A stretch of DNA of 45,230 nucleotides from Paraburkholderia atlantica (GCF_009362785.1 NZ_WHNQ01000042.1:1-45230), one strand, 5' to 3'. Positions 35,828 through 44,897 are shown, numbered from the stretch's first letter. Notes: generated by a model from the sequence alone, not told the origin. Numbers and translations are program-made.

Positions 35828-37114
35828 TCAACCCGCCTGCGTATCGCCCTGCGGACGCTGCCGCACGCTGCCCGCGATCAGATCGAAGCGGAACAGCCTG
35901 CATTCGAGCGCGCCGTTGAAGAGCGGCGTCTTCGTCGATTCGCGCAGCCGCAGTTGCCCCGGCAGCTTGCGATCCGACGTCAGGATAAACGCGTGCCATC
36001 CGGCAAAGCGCTGCTTCAGCGCATTGCCGAGCAACTGGAAAAACTCGCTGTCCGGCGCCTCTTCCTGAATGCGGCGGAAGCCGTCGTCGCCGCGATTGCC
36101 GCGGCCTTCGCGAAGCTCGCCGCGCGCATTGCGGCCGCGCACTTCGATCCGCTCGCCATACGGCGGATTCGCGACGAGGATGCCCGGCGACGAGGTAGGC
36201 GGCGTCATGTCGCGCGCGTCGAGCTGCTTGAGCGCAATGGCCGGCAGACCGGCGCGCTCGAAGTTCGCGCGGGCCTTTTCGAGCATGTCGCCGGAGATGT
36301 CGCTGCCGAAGATCTGCAGATCCGCGCCGCGCGTGCCGCGCGCCGCGTTCTTCGCTTCGAGCGCGGTGCCCCGCAGCGTTTGCCAGGTCCGCGTATCGAA
36401 CTGGATGAGCTTTTCGAAGCCGAAGCGCCGCTGCACGCCCGGCGCGATGTCCAGCGCGACCTGCGCCGCTTCAGCGAGGAACGTGCCGCTGCCACACATC
36501 GGATCGTAGAGCGGCGTGCCCGCTTGCCAGCCGGTCAGACGCAGAATGCCCGCCGCAAGGTTCTCACGCAGCGGTGCCGCGCCCTTGTCGAGACGCCAGC
36601 CGCGCTTGAACAGCGGATCGCCGGACGTGTCGAGGTACAGCGTGCAGTCGGTCGCGGTCAGGAACGCGAACACGCGCACGTCGGGCATCGCGGTATCGAT
36701 GCTCGGCCGCGCGCCGCTTTTTTCGCGCAGACGATCGCAGATCGCGTCCTTCACGCGCAGCGTCGTGAACTCGAGACTGCGCAGCGGCGACTTGATCGCG
36801 GTGACGTCGACGCGCAGCGTCTCGTGCGCGGAGAACCACTGCTCCCAGCGCTGTTCGAGCGCGAGCGCGTAGATGTCCTGCTCGCTGCGATAGGGCCGCT
36901 GCGCGATTTTCAGCAGCACGCGGCTCGCCAGACGCGAGTGCAGATTGGCAGCCATGCCGGCGGCCCAGCCGCCGCGGAAATGCACGCCGCCCGGCACCTG
37001 GGCGCCGGCCGTGAAGGCGGCGCCGTTCAGATGTTTGGCGGCAATTTCGGCGAGTTCGGCCGCGAGCGGAGCTTCGAGCCCGCGCGGGCAAGGGAGGAAG
37101 AAATCGAAGGACAT
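35828..37114 (-). CDS. THUMP-domain SAM-dependent RNA methyltransferase, RlmL-like
   Basis: 428-residue cytosolic enzyme resembling the N-terminal methyltransferase part of RlmL (23S rRNA m2G2445) and the related RlmK/RlmL group. The N-terminal THUMP region runs to about residue 165. The SAM site is LYDPMCGSGTFLAEAA near residue 205, and the catalytic motif IV is VANPPYGERIEVRG near residue 320. After motif IV comes a charged Arg/Gly/Glu-rich stretch of about 25 residues that looks like a flexible insertion. The C-terminal RlmK-type domain of E. coli RlmL is absent. The ATG at 37114 starts the conserved MSFDFFLPCPRGLE. Confidence 0.9.
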   Translation of the reverse strand: MSFDFFLPCPRGLEAPLAAELAEIAAKHLNGAAFTAGAQVPGGVHFRGGWAAGMAANLHSRLASRVLLKIAQRPYRSEQDIYALALEQRWEQWFSAHETLRVDVTAIKSPLRSLEFTTLRVKDAICDRLREKSGARPSIDTAMPDVRVFAFLTATDCTLYLDTSGDPLFKRGWRLDKGAAPLRENLAAGILRLTGWQAGTPLYDPMCGSGTFLAEAAQVALDIAPGVQRRFGFEKLIQFDTRTWQTLRGTALEAKNAARGTRGADLQIFGSDISGDMLEKARANFERAGLPAIALKQLDARDMTPPTSSPGILVANPPYGERIEVRGRNARGELREGRGNRGDDGFRRIQEEAPDSEFFQLLGNALKQRFAGWHAFILTSDRKLPGQLRLRESTKTPLFNGALECRLFRFDLIAGSVRQRPQGDTQAG

Positions 37115-37302
37115 TGAGGTTGCCGCAAGGCGTTGGATAAGGCGCTATTGTACGCGGTCGGGGTCGGCCGGCCGGTGCGATTGGCGCGCCGGGCCGTCGT
37201 TTGCGTCGTTTGTCGTTGCGTGATCGCGCCTCGCGTACCGGCTGAGCCCGCGACGCCAGCAGGCATGCGGACGCCGTTGAGCTCGCCGCGCCGCCGGGCC
37301 TC

Positions 37303-38052
37303 TCAGGCGCCGGCCCCCGCGGCCGTTCCCGCCGAAGGGCAGGGCGGCACGACCGGCGCCGCGGCCGGCCTGGACGAAGACGAAGTCCGGCCGGTCGCGT
37401 TCGTGGTGGCAACGGCCGCTGCCGCCATCGCGCGCACGCCCGTCGCGATCTGCGTCGACACTTCCGCGAGCGCGCGCCGATGTCCGTCGACGAGCGCGTC
37501 GTACCCGCCGCCGACCGTTTCGCTGATCACGCTGCGACACGTCATCACCGCATTGCTGCGCACGGCGCGCACGCTCCACACCGCATCGATCAACGCATGC
37601 GAGCCGGGCCACGACTCGAAGCGCTGCACGTTCATCGCGATCCGGTAGACGGCCGCGTCGTCGGGATGCGCGGTGCCGAACGTATCGATGGTGCCGAGCT
37701 GCTGCGTCAGATTCGTCGACAGCGCGCGGCGGATTTCATCGCCGGGCAGCGAGGCCCAGCGCTCCTGTTCGAGCAGCTGCACCTGAGTCGGGCCGGTCTG
37801 CACGACCAGCTGGTTTCGCGCCACCTGCGGCGGCACGTTGACCGGCGCGACTTCGATCAGCCACGCGGGCGCGGCGCCCGTGCGCGCGGCTGCGGCTGCG
37901 CTGTCCGCGCCACCCAGCGTATAGAAACGGCTCGACGGCGACGAGCACGCCGCGATCGCGAGCGCCGCAGCCAGTGCGGTGCCATACACGACGCCGCGTG
38001 CGGCGCCGCGCACGAGCGCGCGCGGCGGACGGGGGAGCCGGGCAAACATCAT
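37303..38052 (-). CDS. pqiC: PqiC-like lipoprotein of a lipid-transport system
   Basis: 249-residue lipoprotein with ALAIAAC, lipidated Cys at residue 36, and the ABC-type auxiliary (DUF330/PqiC) fold: SSRFYTLGG at the start of the mature protein, then VPPQVARNQLVVQTG and WASLPGDEIRRALSTNLTQQL. PqiC is an outer-membrane lipoprotein that receives the tip of the PqiB tunnel. The C-terminal 40 residues are low-complexity Ala, Ser, Thr and Pro. Its ATG overlaps the pqiB stop by four bases, so translation is coupled. It is the last gene of the operon. Confidence 0.9.
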   Translation of the reverse strand: MMFARLPRPPRALVRGAARGVVYGTALAAALAIAACSSPSSRFYTLGGADSAAAAARTGAAPAWLIEVAPVNVPPQVARNQLVVQTGPTQVQLLEQERWASLPGDEIRRALSTNLTQQLGTIDTFGTAHPDDAAVYRIAMNVQRFESWPGSHALIDAVWSVRAVRSNAVMTCRSVISETVGGGYDALVDGHRRALAEVSTQIATGVRAMAAAAVATTNATGRTSSSSRPAAAPVVPPCPSAGTAAGAGA

Positions 38053-39710
38053 GGTTTATCTCCTGATTTACCGCGCAACAACGATTCGGGATGACGCTCG
38101 AGGTAATCCGACAGCGCATTCAGCGACTGCAACGTGCGCGTCAGTTCCTGCAACGCCTGATGAACGTCGGACTGCATCGGCGAATCCTGCTGCAAGGTTG
38201 CCTGGGCCGAATTGAAGGTCTGCTTCGCGGCGCTCAGCGTGTCGCGCGCCTGCGGCACGACTTCCTTGTCGAGACGCGAGAACAGCTGATCGGCGTTTTT
38301 CAGCGCAGTGTTCAGGTTCGCGCCGATCTGGTCGAACGGCACCTTGTCGAGCTTTTTGGCGATGTCGGCGACCTGCAGCTGCAATTCGTCGAGCGTGTTC
38401 GGAATGGTCGGCAGCTCGAGCGGGTCCTTCGTGACGTCGACCTTGGCCGGCGCCGCTTTCGGGAAGATATCGAGCGCCACGTACAGCTGGCTCGTGATCA
38501 GGTTGCCAGTGCGCAACTGGCCGCGCAGGCCGTGCTTGACGAGCTCCTGCAGCAGGTTCTCGCCGGCGAGCGAGCCCGGCTGCGGCGCGCTCTCGCGGAA
38601 GCGCTTGCCGAGGCGATCGGGGTACACGTTCATCGTGACCGGCATCGTGAAGCTCCGCGTCGTCGGATCGTAGTCGATACCGATATTGGTCACCTGGCCG
38701 AGCACGATGCCGCGGAAGTCGACCGGAGCGCCGATCGACAGCCCGCGCAGCGACTGGTTGAAGTTCATCACGACACGCAACGGCACGCCGTCCGGTTCGC
38801 GCATGGCGTCGGCCTGGTCCGAGCCGAGACGGAACGTCTGGTTGTTCGGCGCCTGCGGGCCCATGTTCTGGCCGGGCGGCGACTGGAACGACAGACCGCC
38901 GACGATCACCGTCGCGAGCGACTGCGTGTTCAGCTTGAAGCCGCTCGAATCGAGCCGCAAATCGACGCCGCTCGCATGCCACCAGCGCGTGTTGGTGCCG
39001 ACGTACTGGTCGAACGGCGCCGACACGAACACCTGCATCGTCACGCCGGTGCCGCTCTTGTCGAGCGAGAAGCCGACTACCTGGCCGACCTGCACGCGCC
39101 GGTAGAAGATCGGCGAGCCGATGTCGATCGAGCCGAGCGACTCGCCGTGCAGCGTGTACTGGCGGCCTTTCTGGTCGCCGGTGATGGGCGGCGGCGTTTC
39201 GAGGCCGACGAAGTTGCTTTCGCTGTCGCTCGAGCGGCCCGCGTCGGCGCCGATATATGCGCCCGACAGCAGCGTGGTCAGGCCCGACACGCCGCTCGCG
39301 CCGACGCGCGGACGCACCACCCAGAAGCGCGAGTCCTTGACCGCGAACTTGCCGCCTTCCTTGGTCAGTTGCACCTGCACGAGCACGTGCGACAGATCCG
39401 GCGCCAGCGTGATCGTCTTCACTGAACCGATGGCGACGTCCTTGTACTTGACCTGGGTCTTGCCCGGTTCGAGCCCTTCCGCGCTGATGAAGCTGATCGT
39501 GATCACGGGCCCGCGCTCGGTCACCGACCTGACCACGAGCGCGATGCCGATCAGCGCGGCGATCAGCGGAATCACCCAGACCAGCGACGGCAGCCAGCGG
39601 CTGCGGGGTTCGATGTCGGGGTCGGGCAGTTGGGGCGGCAGTCTGGGTCCGTTCGAATCGTTGCGCGGCGCGTCACCTGAAGCGGGCGTCGGTCCTTGCG
39701 GGCTAGTCAT
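38049..39710 (-). CDS. pqiB: PqiB-like protein with three MCE domains
   Basis: 553-residue protein, close to E. coli PqiB (546). One N-terminal helix (about residues 40-62: LPSLVWVIPLIAALIGIALVV) anchors it in the inner membrane. Three MCE/MlaD domains follow, each with the family turn: GLEPGKTQVKYKDVAIGSV, SLGSIDIGSPIFYRRVQVGQ, and LSIGAPVDFRGIVLGQV. The C-terminal region is helical coiled-coil, which in E. coli forms a needle bridging the periplasm for lipid movement. The start overlaps the end of the preceding pqiA gene by eight bases. Confidence 0.93.
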   Translation of the reverse strand: MTSPQGPTPASGDAPRNDSNGPRLPPQLPDPDIEPRSRWLPSLVWVIPLIAALIGIALVVRSVTERGPVITISFISAEGLEPGKTQVKYKDVAIGSVKTITLAPDLSHVLVQVQLTKEGGKFAVKDSRFWVVRPRVGASGVSGLTTLLSGAYIGADAGRSSDSESNFVGLETPPPITGDQKGRQYTLHGESLGSIDIGSPIFYRRVQVGQVVGFSLDKSGTGVTMQVFVSAPFDQYVGTNTRWWHASGVDLRLDSSGFKLNTQSLATVIVGGLSFQSPPGQNMGPQAPNNQTFRLGSDQADAMREPDGVPLRVVMNFNQSLRGLSIGAPVDFRGIVLGQVTNIGIDYDPTTRSFTMPVTMNVYPDRLGKRFRESAPQPGSLAGENLLQELVKHGLRGQLRTGNLITSQLYVALDIFPKAAPAKVDVTKDPLELPTIPNTLDELQLQVADIAKKLDKVPFDQIGANLNTALKNADQLFSRLDKEVVPQARDTLSAAKQTFNSAQATLQQDSPMQSDVHQALQELTRTLQSLNALSDYLERHPESLLRGKSGDKP

Positions 39711-40353
39711 GGTCGAGATCCTGAGGTTTTGGGGTACTGCTTTCCACGGGGTCCCAGATGAGGCGTGGATCGAATTGCATGGAGGCAAGCATCGTCAGGA
39801 TCACGACCGAGCCGAACGCGATCGCGCCGGGCCCGGCCGTGATCACGGCCAGCGATTTGAAACGCACGAGCGCCACGGTCAGCGTGACGACGAACACGTC
39901 GAGCATCGACCAGCGGCCGATGCGCTCGACCATCCGGTACAGCGTCGTGCGCTGTTGCGGACGCCAGCGCGAGCGGCGCTGTGCGGTGATGGTCAGCAGC
40001 ACGAGCACCGAGAGCTTCAGCATCGGCACCATGATGCTGGCGATGAACACGATCACCGCGAGCGGCCAGTCGCCCGAGGTCCAGAAATAGACGACGCCGC
40101 TCATGATGGTGTCGTCCTCGGTGCCGAGCAGCGATGACGTGTGCATCACCGGCAGCAGGTTCGCCGGAATATACAGCAGCGCCGCGGCGATCAGCAGCGC
40201 CCACGTGCGCATCAGACTGTCGGGGTTGCGCGAGTGCAGATGCGCGCCGCAGCGGCTGCAGTGCTGCGGGGTGACCGAGCGGATGCGTGGTTCGACGCGC
40301 CCGCACGAGTGACAGGACACCAAGCCCGCGCGTTTCGCGGTGACGTATTTCAT
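39703..40353 (-). CDS. pqiA: PqiA-domain membrane protein, second copy
   Basis: 216-residue inner-membrane protein with a zinc-ribbon-like N-terminus (CHSCG near residue 15 and CSRCG near residue 33) and about four helices. It corresponds to the second half of E. coli PqiA, where two such domains are fused. The ATG at 40353 is preceded by AAGGA and lies seven bases after the preceding pqiA stop; upstream in-frame sequence overlaps that gene and looks non-coding. It probably associates with the first PqiA and with PqiB. Confidence 0.9.
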   Translation of the reverse strand: MKYVTAKRAGLVSCHSCGRVEPRIRSVTPQHCSRCGAHLHSRNPDSLMRTWALLIAAALLYIPANLLPVMHTSSLLGTEDDTIMSGVVYFWTSGDWPLAVIVFIASIMVPMLKLSVLVLLTITAQRRSRWRPQQRTTLYRMVERIGRWSMLDVFVVTLTVALVRFKSLAVITAGPGAIAFGSVVILTMLASMQFDPRLIWDPVESSTPKPQDLDHD

Positions 40354-40360
40354 CGCGGAC

Positions 40361-41140
40361 TCATCCTTCGCGCGGCGCGGGCGGCAAGCCGGGCTGAGCG
40401 CTGCCAGCGGCACCGTCAGCGCTGCCAGCCGTCGAGCCCGCGACGCGCGTGGACGGCGCCGGCGGACCGGCGAGCGAACCGAGCGCGAGCGCCGCGCTGT
40501 CGGCCGACGTGCGCGGCAACGGCCGATCGCCGCTCGCGTCGATCTCGTCGGCGACATCCCACAGCACACGCGGATCGAACGTGACGACGACCGCGAACAT
40601 CAGCGTCAGCGCACCGAACGCGAACAGCGCCGCCTCGGGGATCACGCGGGCGAGACTCACCATCTTTACGATCGTGATCAGCACGCCGAGCATGAACACT
40701 TCGATCATGCCCCACGGCCGCACGAACTGGATTGCGCGCAGCACGCGATGGAAATGCGGAGGCACATAGCCGGAGCGCAGCGGCACCAGCACGTACAGCA
40801 GGGCGAGGAGTTCGGTGAGCGGAAAGAGGATCGTCGAGCAGAACACCATCACGGCGACGATCTGCATGTCCTCGCTCCACAGCGCGACGAGCGCGCCGAA
40901 CAGCGTAGTCTGTGAGGTGATGCCGTTGGTTTCGAGTTCGACGATCGGAAAGCCCTGCGCGATCACGAAGGTGATCAGCGCGGCGAGCGTCAGTGCGCAA
41001 ATCGCGTCGAGCTTGCGCGATACGCCGCGATAGAGCGTCGCGCGGCAGCGCGGACAACGCGCGGCGACGCGCCCGACAAGCCGAGGCTTGCGGACCAGCG
41101 TATCGCATTCATGGCACGCGATCAGGTTGTCATGTTCCAT
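40361..41140 (-). CDS. pqiA: PqiA-domain membrane protein, first copy
   Basis: 259-residue inner-membrane protein. N-terminal CHECD and CPRCR pairs form a rubredoxin-like metal site, followed by four helices (from about residue 50) and a low-complexity C-terminal tail of about 55 residues rich in Ala, Gly, Ser and Pro. It corresponds to the first half of E. coli PqiA. It starts the pqiA-pqiA-pqiB-pqiC operon. The family is linked to membrane-stress resistance and lipid trafficking; in E. coli pqiAB responds to paraquat through SoxRS, which cannot be assumed here. Confidence 0.9.
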   Translation of the reverse strand: MEHDNLIACHECDTLVRKPRLVGRVAARCPRCRATLYRGVSRKLDAICALTLAALITFVIAQGFPIVELETNGITSQTTLFGALVALWSEDMQIVAVMVFCSTILFPLTELLALLYVLVPLRSGYVPPHFHRVLRAIQFVRPWGMIEVFMLGVLITIVKMVSLARVIPEAALFAFGALTLMFAVVVTFDPRVLWDVADEIDASGDRPLPRTSADSAALALGSLAGPPAPSTRVAGSTAGSADGAAGSAQPGLPPAPREG

Positions 41141-41487
41141 GCGGCAGATGGGCTAACGACGTAGAGGCGGCGTGCAAGGCCTGTTCTTTACGAGGGATGG
41201 GGCGGCAGTGAGCAGCAATAGTACCAAACGCGGCCTCGCGACCGACGCGAAGCGCGCGCGGCGCTGACCGGGCTGCTGCGCTGCAAAATTCGGGCCCGTT
41301 CCGCCGACGCGCTACAGCCAGCTTTGCCCGCTTGGGGTAGCATGGCGCCCGTGGCATCCCCAGCGGCCCTTTTCTGGCGATAATGCCGGCCGCATCGGCC
41401 GCCCGCGCCATGCCGGTGCGCGGCAGTGATCGCGGAATAGCCGGCCGCGGCGCGCCGTTAACTTCTAACAGCCTGCGTTGATCTGAC
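41141..41487. other. Divergent intergenic region between pqiA and cytochrome b561 genes
   Basis: 347 bases hold no convincing gene; a minus-strand frame over it has no recognisable domain. Both promoters must lie here. A small perfect inverted repeat, GTTA-N5-TAAC at 41457-41469, lies 19 bases before the b561 start and could be an operator or chance. No clear -35/-10 pair was recognised. Confidence 0.4.
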
Positions 41488-42048
41488 ATGACACTCAATC
41501 CATCGTTCGGTACCCGGGAGTCGTACACGCGGACCGCCATCGCGTTTCACTGGCTGATCGCATTGCTGATCGTCTGCGGCTTTGCGCTCGGCTGGGTGAT
41601 GACCGACATCCCCGGCTTCACGCCCACCAAGCTGCGCTATTTCTCGTGGCACAAATGGATCGGCGTGACCGTGTTCGCGCTCGCGATCGTGCGCATCGTG
41701 TGGCGCGCGACCCATGCCGGACCGCCGATGCCGCGCCGCATGCCGGCCTGGCAGCGCGCCGCCGCGCATCTGACGCATCTGCTGCTGTACGCGCTGATGA
41801 TCGTGATTCCCGTGTCCGGCTATCTGTATAGCTCGGCCGCGAATGTGCCGGTCGTCTACCTCGGGCTGATTCCGCTGCCGCGAATCATCGCGCCCGATCC
41901 GCACCTGAAGGAAATGCTGAAGGACCTGCACATCGCATTGAATTACACGCTGCTCGTGCTGGTCGCGCTGCACGTCGCGGCGGCGCTCAAGCATCAATGG
42001 CTGGACCGCGACGGTCTGCTGTCGCGCATGATCCCCTTCCTCAAATAA
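41488..42048 (+). CDS. Cytochrome b561 family protein
   Basis: 186-residue inner-membrane di-heme cytochrome with four helices. Probable heme-ligand histidines are in AIAFHWLIALL, YFSWHKWIGV, and HLTHLLLYAL and LVALHVAAALKHQW, two per heme plane. Such proteins move electrons between quinol and periplasmic or secreted acceptors, including superoxide in E. coli CybB. The first codon ATG at 41488 opens directly into the conserved N-terminus. Two YceI genes follow in close order, as in the E. coli yceJ-yceI pair, so they are probably co-transcribed. Confidence 0.9.
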   Translation: MTLNPSFGTRESYTRTAIAFHWLIALLIVCGFALGWVMTDIPGFTPTKLRYFSWHKWIGVTVFALAIVRIVWRATHAGPPMPRRMPAWQRAAAHLTHLLLYALMIVIPVSGYLYSSAANVPVVYLGLIPLPRIIAPDPHLKEMLKDLHIALNYTLLVLVALHVAAALKHQWLDRDGLLSRMIPFLK

Positions 42049-42056
42049 GGACAACC

Positions 42057-42620
42057 ATGAAGGTTTCGTTTTATCGCTACATGCTGGCCGCATTCGCAGC
42101 GGCATCGCTGAGCGCCGCGGGCGCCGCGCTCGCCCAGGTCGACGTCGCGAAGAGCTGGGTGACGGCCACCTCGAAGCAGATGAACGTGCCGGTCGAAGGC
42201 AAGTTCAACAAGTTTAGCGCGCAGGTCAGCTTCGATCCGGCCAAGCCGACGGCGGGCAGCGCGCAGATCGACATCGACGTCGCCAGCTACGATCTCGGCG
42301 ACGAGAGCTACAACGAGCAGGTGCGCGGCAAGGAATGGTTCGACGCGAAGGCTTTTCCGCGCGCGACGTTCGTGTCGAGCGAGATCGCGCCGGCCGGCGC
42401 CAATCAGTTCAAGGTGACCGGCAAGCTGACCATCAAGGGCAAGTCGCAGACGGTTGTGGTGCCGGTCACGGTGAGCCAGCAGGGCGCGACGCAGACCTTC
42501 GACGGCGCACTGCCGATCAAGCGCTCGCAGTTCGACGTCGGCACCGGCGAATGGAAGGACACGTCGGTCGTCGCCGACGAGGTCGTGATCAAGTTTCATA
42601 TCGTCGCCGCGCACAAGTAA
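42057..42620 (+). CDS. YceI-family periplasmic protein, first copy
   Basis: 187-residue secreted lipocalin-like beta-barrel. The signal peptide runs to AALAQ near residue 27. The mature domain has the YceI order with VEGKFNKFSAQVSFDPA, then GKEWFDAKAFPRATFVSS, then GKLTIKGKSQTVVVPV and FKRSQFDVGTGEW-like (IKRSQFDVG) near the end. YceI proteins bind isoprenoid quinones or similar lipids. AAGGA lies five bases before the ATG, eight bases after the cytochrome gene, so they are linked. Confidence 0.92.
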   Translation: MKVSFYRYMLAAFAAASLSAAGAALAQVDVAKSWVTATSKQMNVPVEGKFNKFSAQVSFDPAKPTAGSAQIDIDVASYDLGDESYNEQVRGKEWFDAKAFPRATFVSSEIAPAGANQFKVTGKLTIKGKSQTVVVPVTVSQQGATQTFDGALPIKRSQFDVGTGEWKDTSVVADEVVIKFHIVAAHK

Positions 42621-42719
42621 CCCGCGCGGCGTTTGCGATGTCAGCCGCGCCACGTGGGGCGCGGCCGTTTTCCCACCGCAGGTTGCACCGCGATTTTCAA
42701 CGCAAAACAGGAGCACGAA

Positions 42720-43301
42720 TTGAAAACGTCCATGTTGATCGCTGTTGGCGCGCTGGCTTCGTCGCTATCGCTCTGCGCCTTCGCCGCCGATACCTATACG
42801 CTTGATCCGATGCATACGTTTCCGAGCTTCGAGGCCGACCACTTCGGCGGTCTGTCGATCTGGCGCGGCAAATTCACGAAGACCACGGGCACGGTGACGC
42901 TCGATCGCGCGGGCAAAACCGGCACCCTCGACGTGACCGTCGATCCCGCTTCGGTGCAGACCGGCAACCCGAAGCTCGACGATCATCTGAAATCCGGCGA
43001 GTTCTTCGACGTCGCGAAGTATCCGACCGTGACCTACAAGGGCACCGAGATCAAGTTCGACGGCGACAAGCCGGTCGAGGTGATCGGCAATCTGACGATT
43101 CGCGGCATTACGAAGCCGGTGAATCTGAAGGTCGAGTCGTTCAAGTGCATGCAGCATCCGGTGCTCAAGCGCGAAGTGTGCGGCGTCGAGGCGAGCACCG
43201 AATTCAATCGCGCCGACTATGGCATGGACTTCGGCGCGAAGTACGGCTTCAGCATGCAGACGCGCCTGCATATCCAGTCGGAAGGCATCAAGCAGCAGTA
43301 A
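42720..43301 (+). CDS. YceI-family periplasmic protein, second copy
   Basis: 193-residue paralogue of the preceding protein. A signal peptide ends at FAA near residue 23, before DTYTLDPMHTFPSFEADHF, the classical YceI start; the domain continues with GEFFDVAKYPTVTYKG and NLTIRGITKPVNL. TTG at 42720 is the likely start because AGGAG at 42709-42713 is six bases away and the upstream frame has no signal sequence; ATG 42732 is the alternative and gives a shorter n-region. Its CMQHPVLKREVCGVEA segment has two cysteines absent from the first copy, perhaps a disulfide. A terminator follows. Confidence 0.9.
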   Translation: MKTSMLIAVGALASSLSLCAFAADTYTLDPMHTFPSFEADHFGGLSIWRGKFTKTTGTVTLDRAGKTGTLDVTVDPASVQTGNPKLDDHLKSGEFFDVAKYPTVTYKGTEIKFDGDKPVEVIGNLTIRGITKPVNLKVESFKCMQHPVLKREVCGVEASTEFNRADYGMDFGAKYGFSMQTRLHIQSEGIKQQ

Positions 43302-43376
43302 GCGCGACGGCATCTTCGCAGCCGGCGGCGCGCGCGAGCCGCTGTCACGATGCGATTCACGCTGCGCCGCAACACG

Positions 43377-43414
43377 AAAACCGCTTCGGCCGTTCACCGA
43401 CGAAGCGGTTTTTT
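43377..43414 (+). terminator. Intrinsic terminator of the b561-yceI operon
   Basis: AAAACCGCTTCG at 43377-43388 pairs with CGAAGCGGTTTT at 43401-43412 around a 12-base loop, and six T's run from 43409 to 43414. The remaining bases to 43619 hold no gene; AT-rich stretches near 43500-43520 and 43589-43600 presumably contain the promoter of the transporter gene, but no good hexamer pair was recognised. Confidence 0.9.
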
Positions 43415-43619
43415 ATCGCCCGTAGCGAACGACGCGGCCATGCGTGGCACATATCGACCCGCATCGGCCCGCATCGGGCATTTGTCGCTCGCTTCGCTTT
43501 TATTTTTTCAGTTAAATAGAGCGCACGCAGTCATGCCGGTGGTGCGCGTTGCCGGGATGGCCAGCGCGGACGTCACGCGTTGTTTCGAATAAATATTTCG
43601 CGCAGCACAGGAGATCTGG

Positions 43620-44897
43620 ATGAATGCAACGACAGCAGCAAGCATCGCGGGAAGCCGACAGAATTCGTGGCGCGCGGTGGTCGCCGCCTCGATCGGCAAC
43701 GCGCTCGAATGGTTCGACCTCGTGGTCTACGGCTTTTTCGCCGTGACCATCTCCAAGCTGTTTTTTCCGGCCGGCAACGACACCGTGTCGCTGCTGCTGA
43801 CGCTCGGCACCTTCGGCGTGTCGTTCTTCATGCGGCCGCTCGGCGCGATCGTGATCGGCGCGTACTCGGACCGCGCCGGTCGCAAGGCGGCGCTCACGCT
43901 GTCCATCCTGCTGATGATGAGCGGCACGCTGATCATCGCGATCCTGCCGACCTATCAGAGCATCGGTCTCGCCGCGCCGCTGATCCTCGTGCTCGCGCGG
44001 CTGATGCAAGGCTTCTCGGCCGGCGGCGAGTTCGGCAGCGCGACCGCGTTTCTCGCCGAGCACGTGCCGGAGCGGCGCGGCTTCTACGCGAGCTGGCAGA
44101 TGGCGAGCCAGGGCCTGACGACGCTGCTTGCGGCCGGCTTCGGCGCGTTGCTGACCGGCGGGTTGTCACCGGAACAGATGACGTCGTGGGGCTGGCGCGT
44201 GCCGTTCTTCTTCGGTTTGCTGATCGGGCCGGTGGCGTTCTACATCCGCACGAAGCTCGACGAGACGCCCGAATTCCTCGCCGCCGAAACAACCCAGACG
44301 CCGCTGCGCGACACGTTCGCGACGCAGAAGCTGCGGCTCGTGATCGCGATGGGCGTGGTGATTCTCGGTACCGTGTCCTCGTATCTGATGCTGTTCATGC
44401 CGACCTATGGCGTGCGGCAACTGGGGCTCGCGCCGTCGGTCGCGTTCTCGGCGATCGCGGTGACGGGACTGATCCAGATGGTGTTCTCGCCGGTGGCCGG
44501 GCATTGGTCGGATCTGCATGGACGCACGCGCATCATGCTGGGAGCGGCCGTGCTGCTGTTCGTGCTCGTCTATCCGGCATTCGCATTCCTGATCGCGCAT
44601 CCGAGCTTCGGCACGCTGATCGTGTGGCAGATCGTGTTCGGCTTTCTCGTCAGCGGCTACTTCGGCGCGACGCCGGGCCTGCTGTCGGAGATCTTCCCGG
44701 TGCAGACGCGTACTACCGGCATGTCGCTCGCGTATAACATCGCGGTGACGATTTTCGGCGGCTTCGGGCCGTTCATCATCGCGTGGCTGATCAGTGTGAC
44801 CGGATCGAAGGCAGCGCCGAGCTACTACGTGATGTTCGCCGCGCTGCTGAGCATCGCGGCGCTGATCGGCGCGCGGCGCAAATTGGGGTTCCGCTAA
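43620..44897 (+). CDS. MFS transporter, metabolite:H+ symporter (MHS) type
   Basis: 425-residue inner-membrane transporter with twelve predicted helices. The MHS signature is clear: GNALEWFDLVVYGFFA near residue 26, PLGAIVIGAYSDRAGRKAAL (the loop 2-3 motif) near residue 74, and GFSAGGEFGSATAFLAEHVPERRGFYAS near residue 135. Relatives carry citrate, alpha-ketoglutarate, shikimate, proline or betaine with protons; the substrate cannot be chosen. The ATG has AGGAG eight bases upstream. It is transcribed alone, ahead of the gene-free right end of the window. Confidence 0.93.
   Translation: MNATTAASIAGSRQNSWRAVVAASIGNALEWFDLVVYGFFAVTISKLFFPAGNDTVSLLLTLGTFGVSFFMRPLGAIVIGAYSDRAGRKAALTLSILLMMSGTLIIAILPTYQSIGLAAPLILVLARLMQGFSAGGEFGSATAFLAEHVPERRGFYASWQMASQGLTTLLAAGFGALLTGGLSPEQMTSWGWRVPFFFGLLIGPVAFYIRTKLDETPEFLAAETTQTPLRDTFATQKLRLVIAMGVVILGTVSSYLMLFMPTYGVRQLGLAPSVAFSAIAVTGLIQMVFSPVAGHWSDLHGRTRIMLGAAVLLFVLVYPAFAFLIAHPSFGTLIVWQIVFGFLVSGYFGATPGLLSEIFPVQTRTTGMSLAYNIAVTIFGGFGPFIIAWLISVTGSKAAPSYYVMFAALLSIAALIGARRKLGFR

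Noticed and set aside
41130..41540. Small minus-strand frame in the pqiA-b561 gap
   Set aside because: It overlaps the start of the cytochrome gene and pqiA, has no ribosome binding site or domain, and does not resemble a known small protein.
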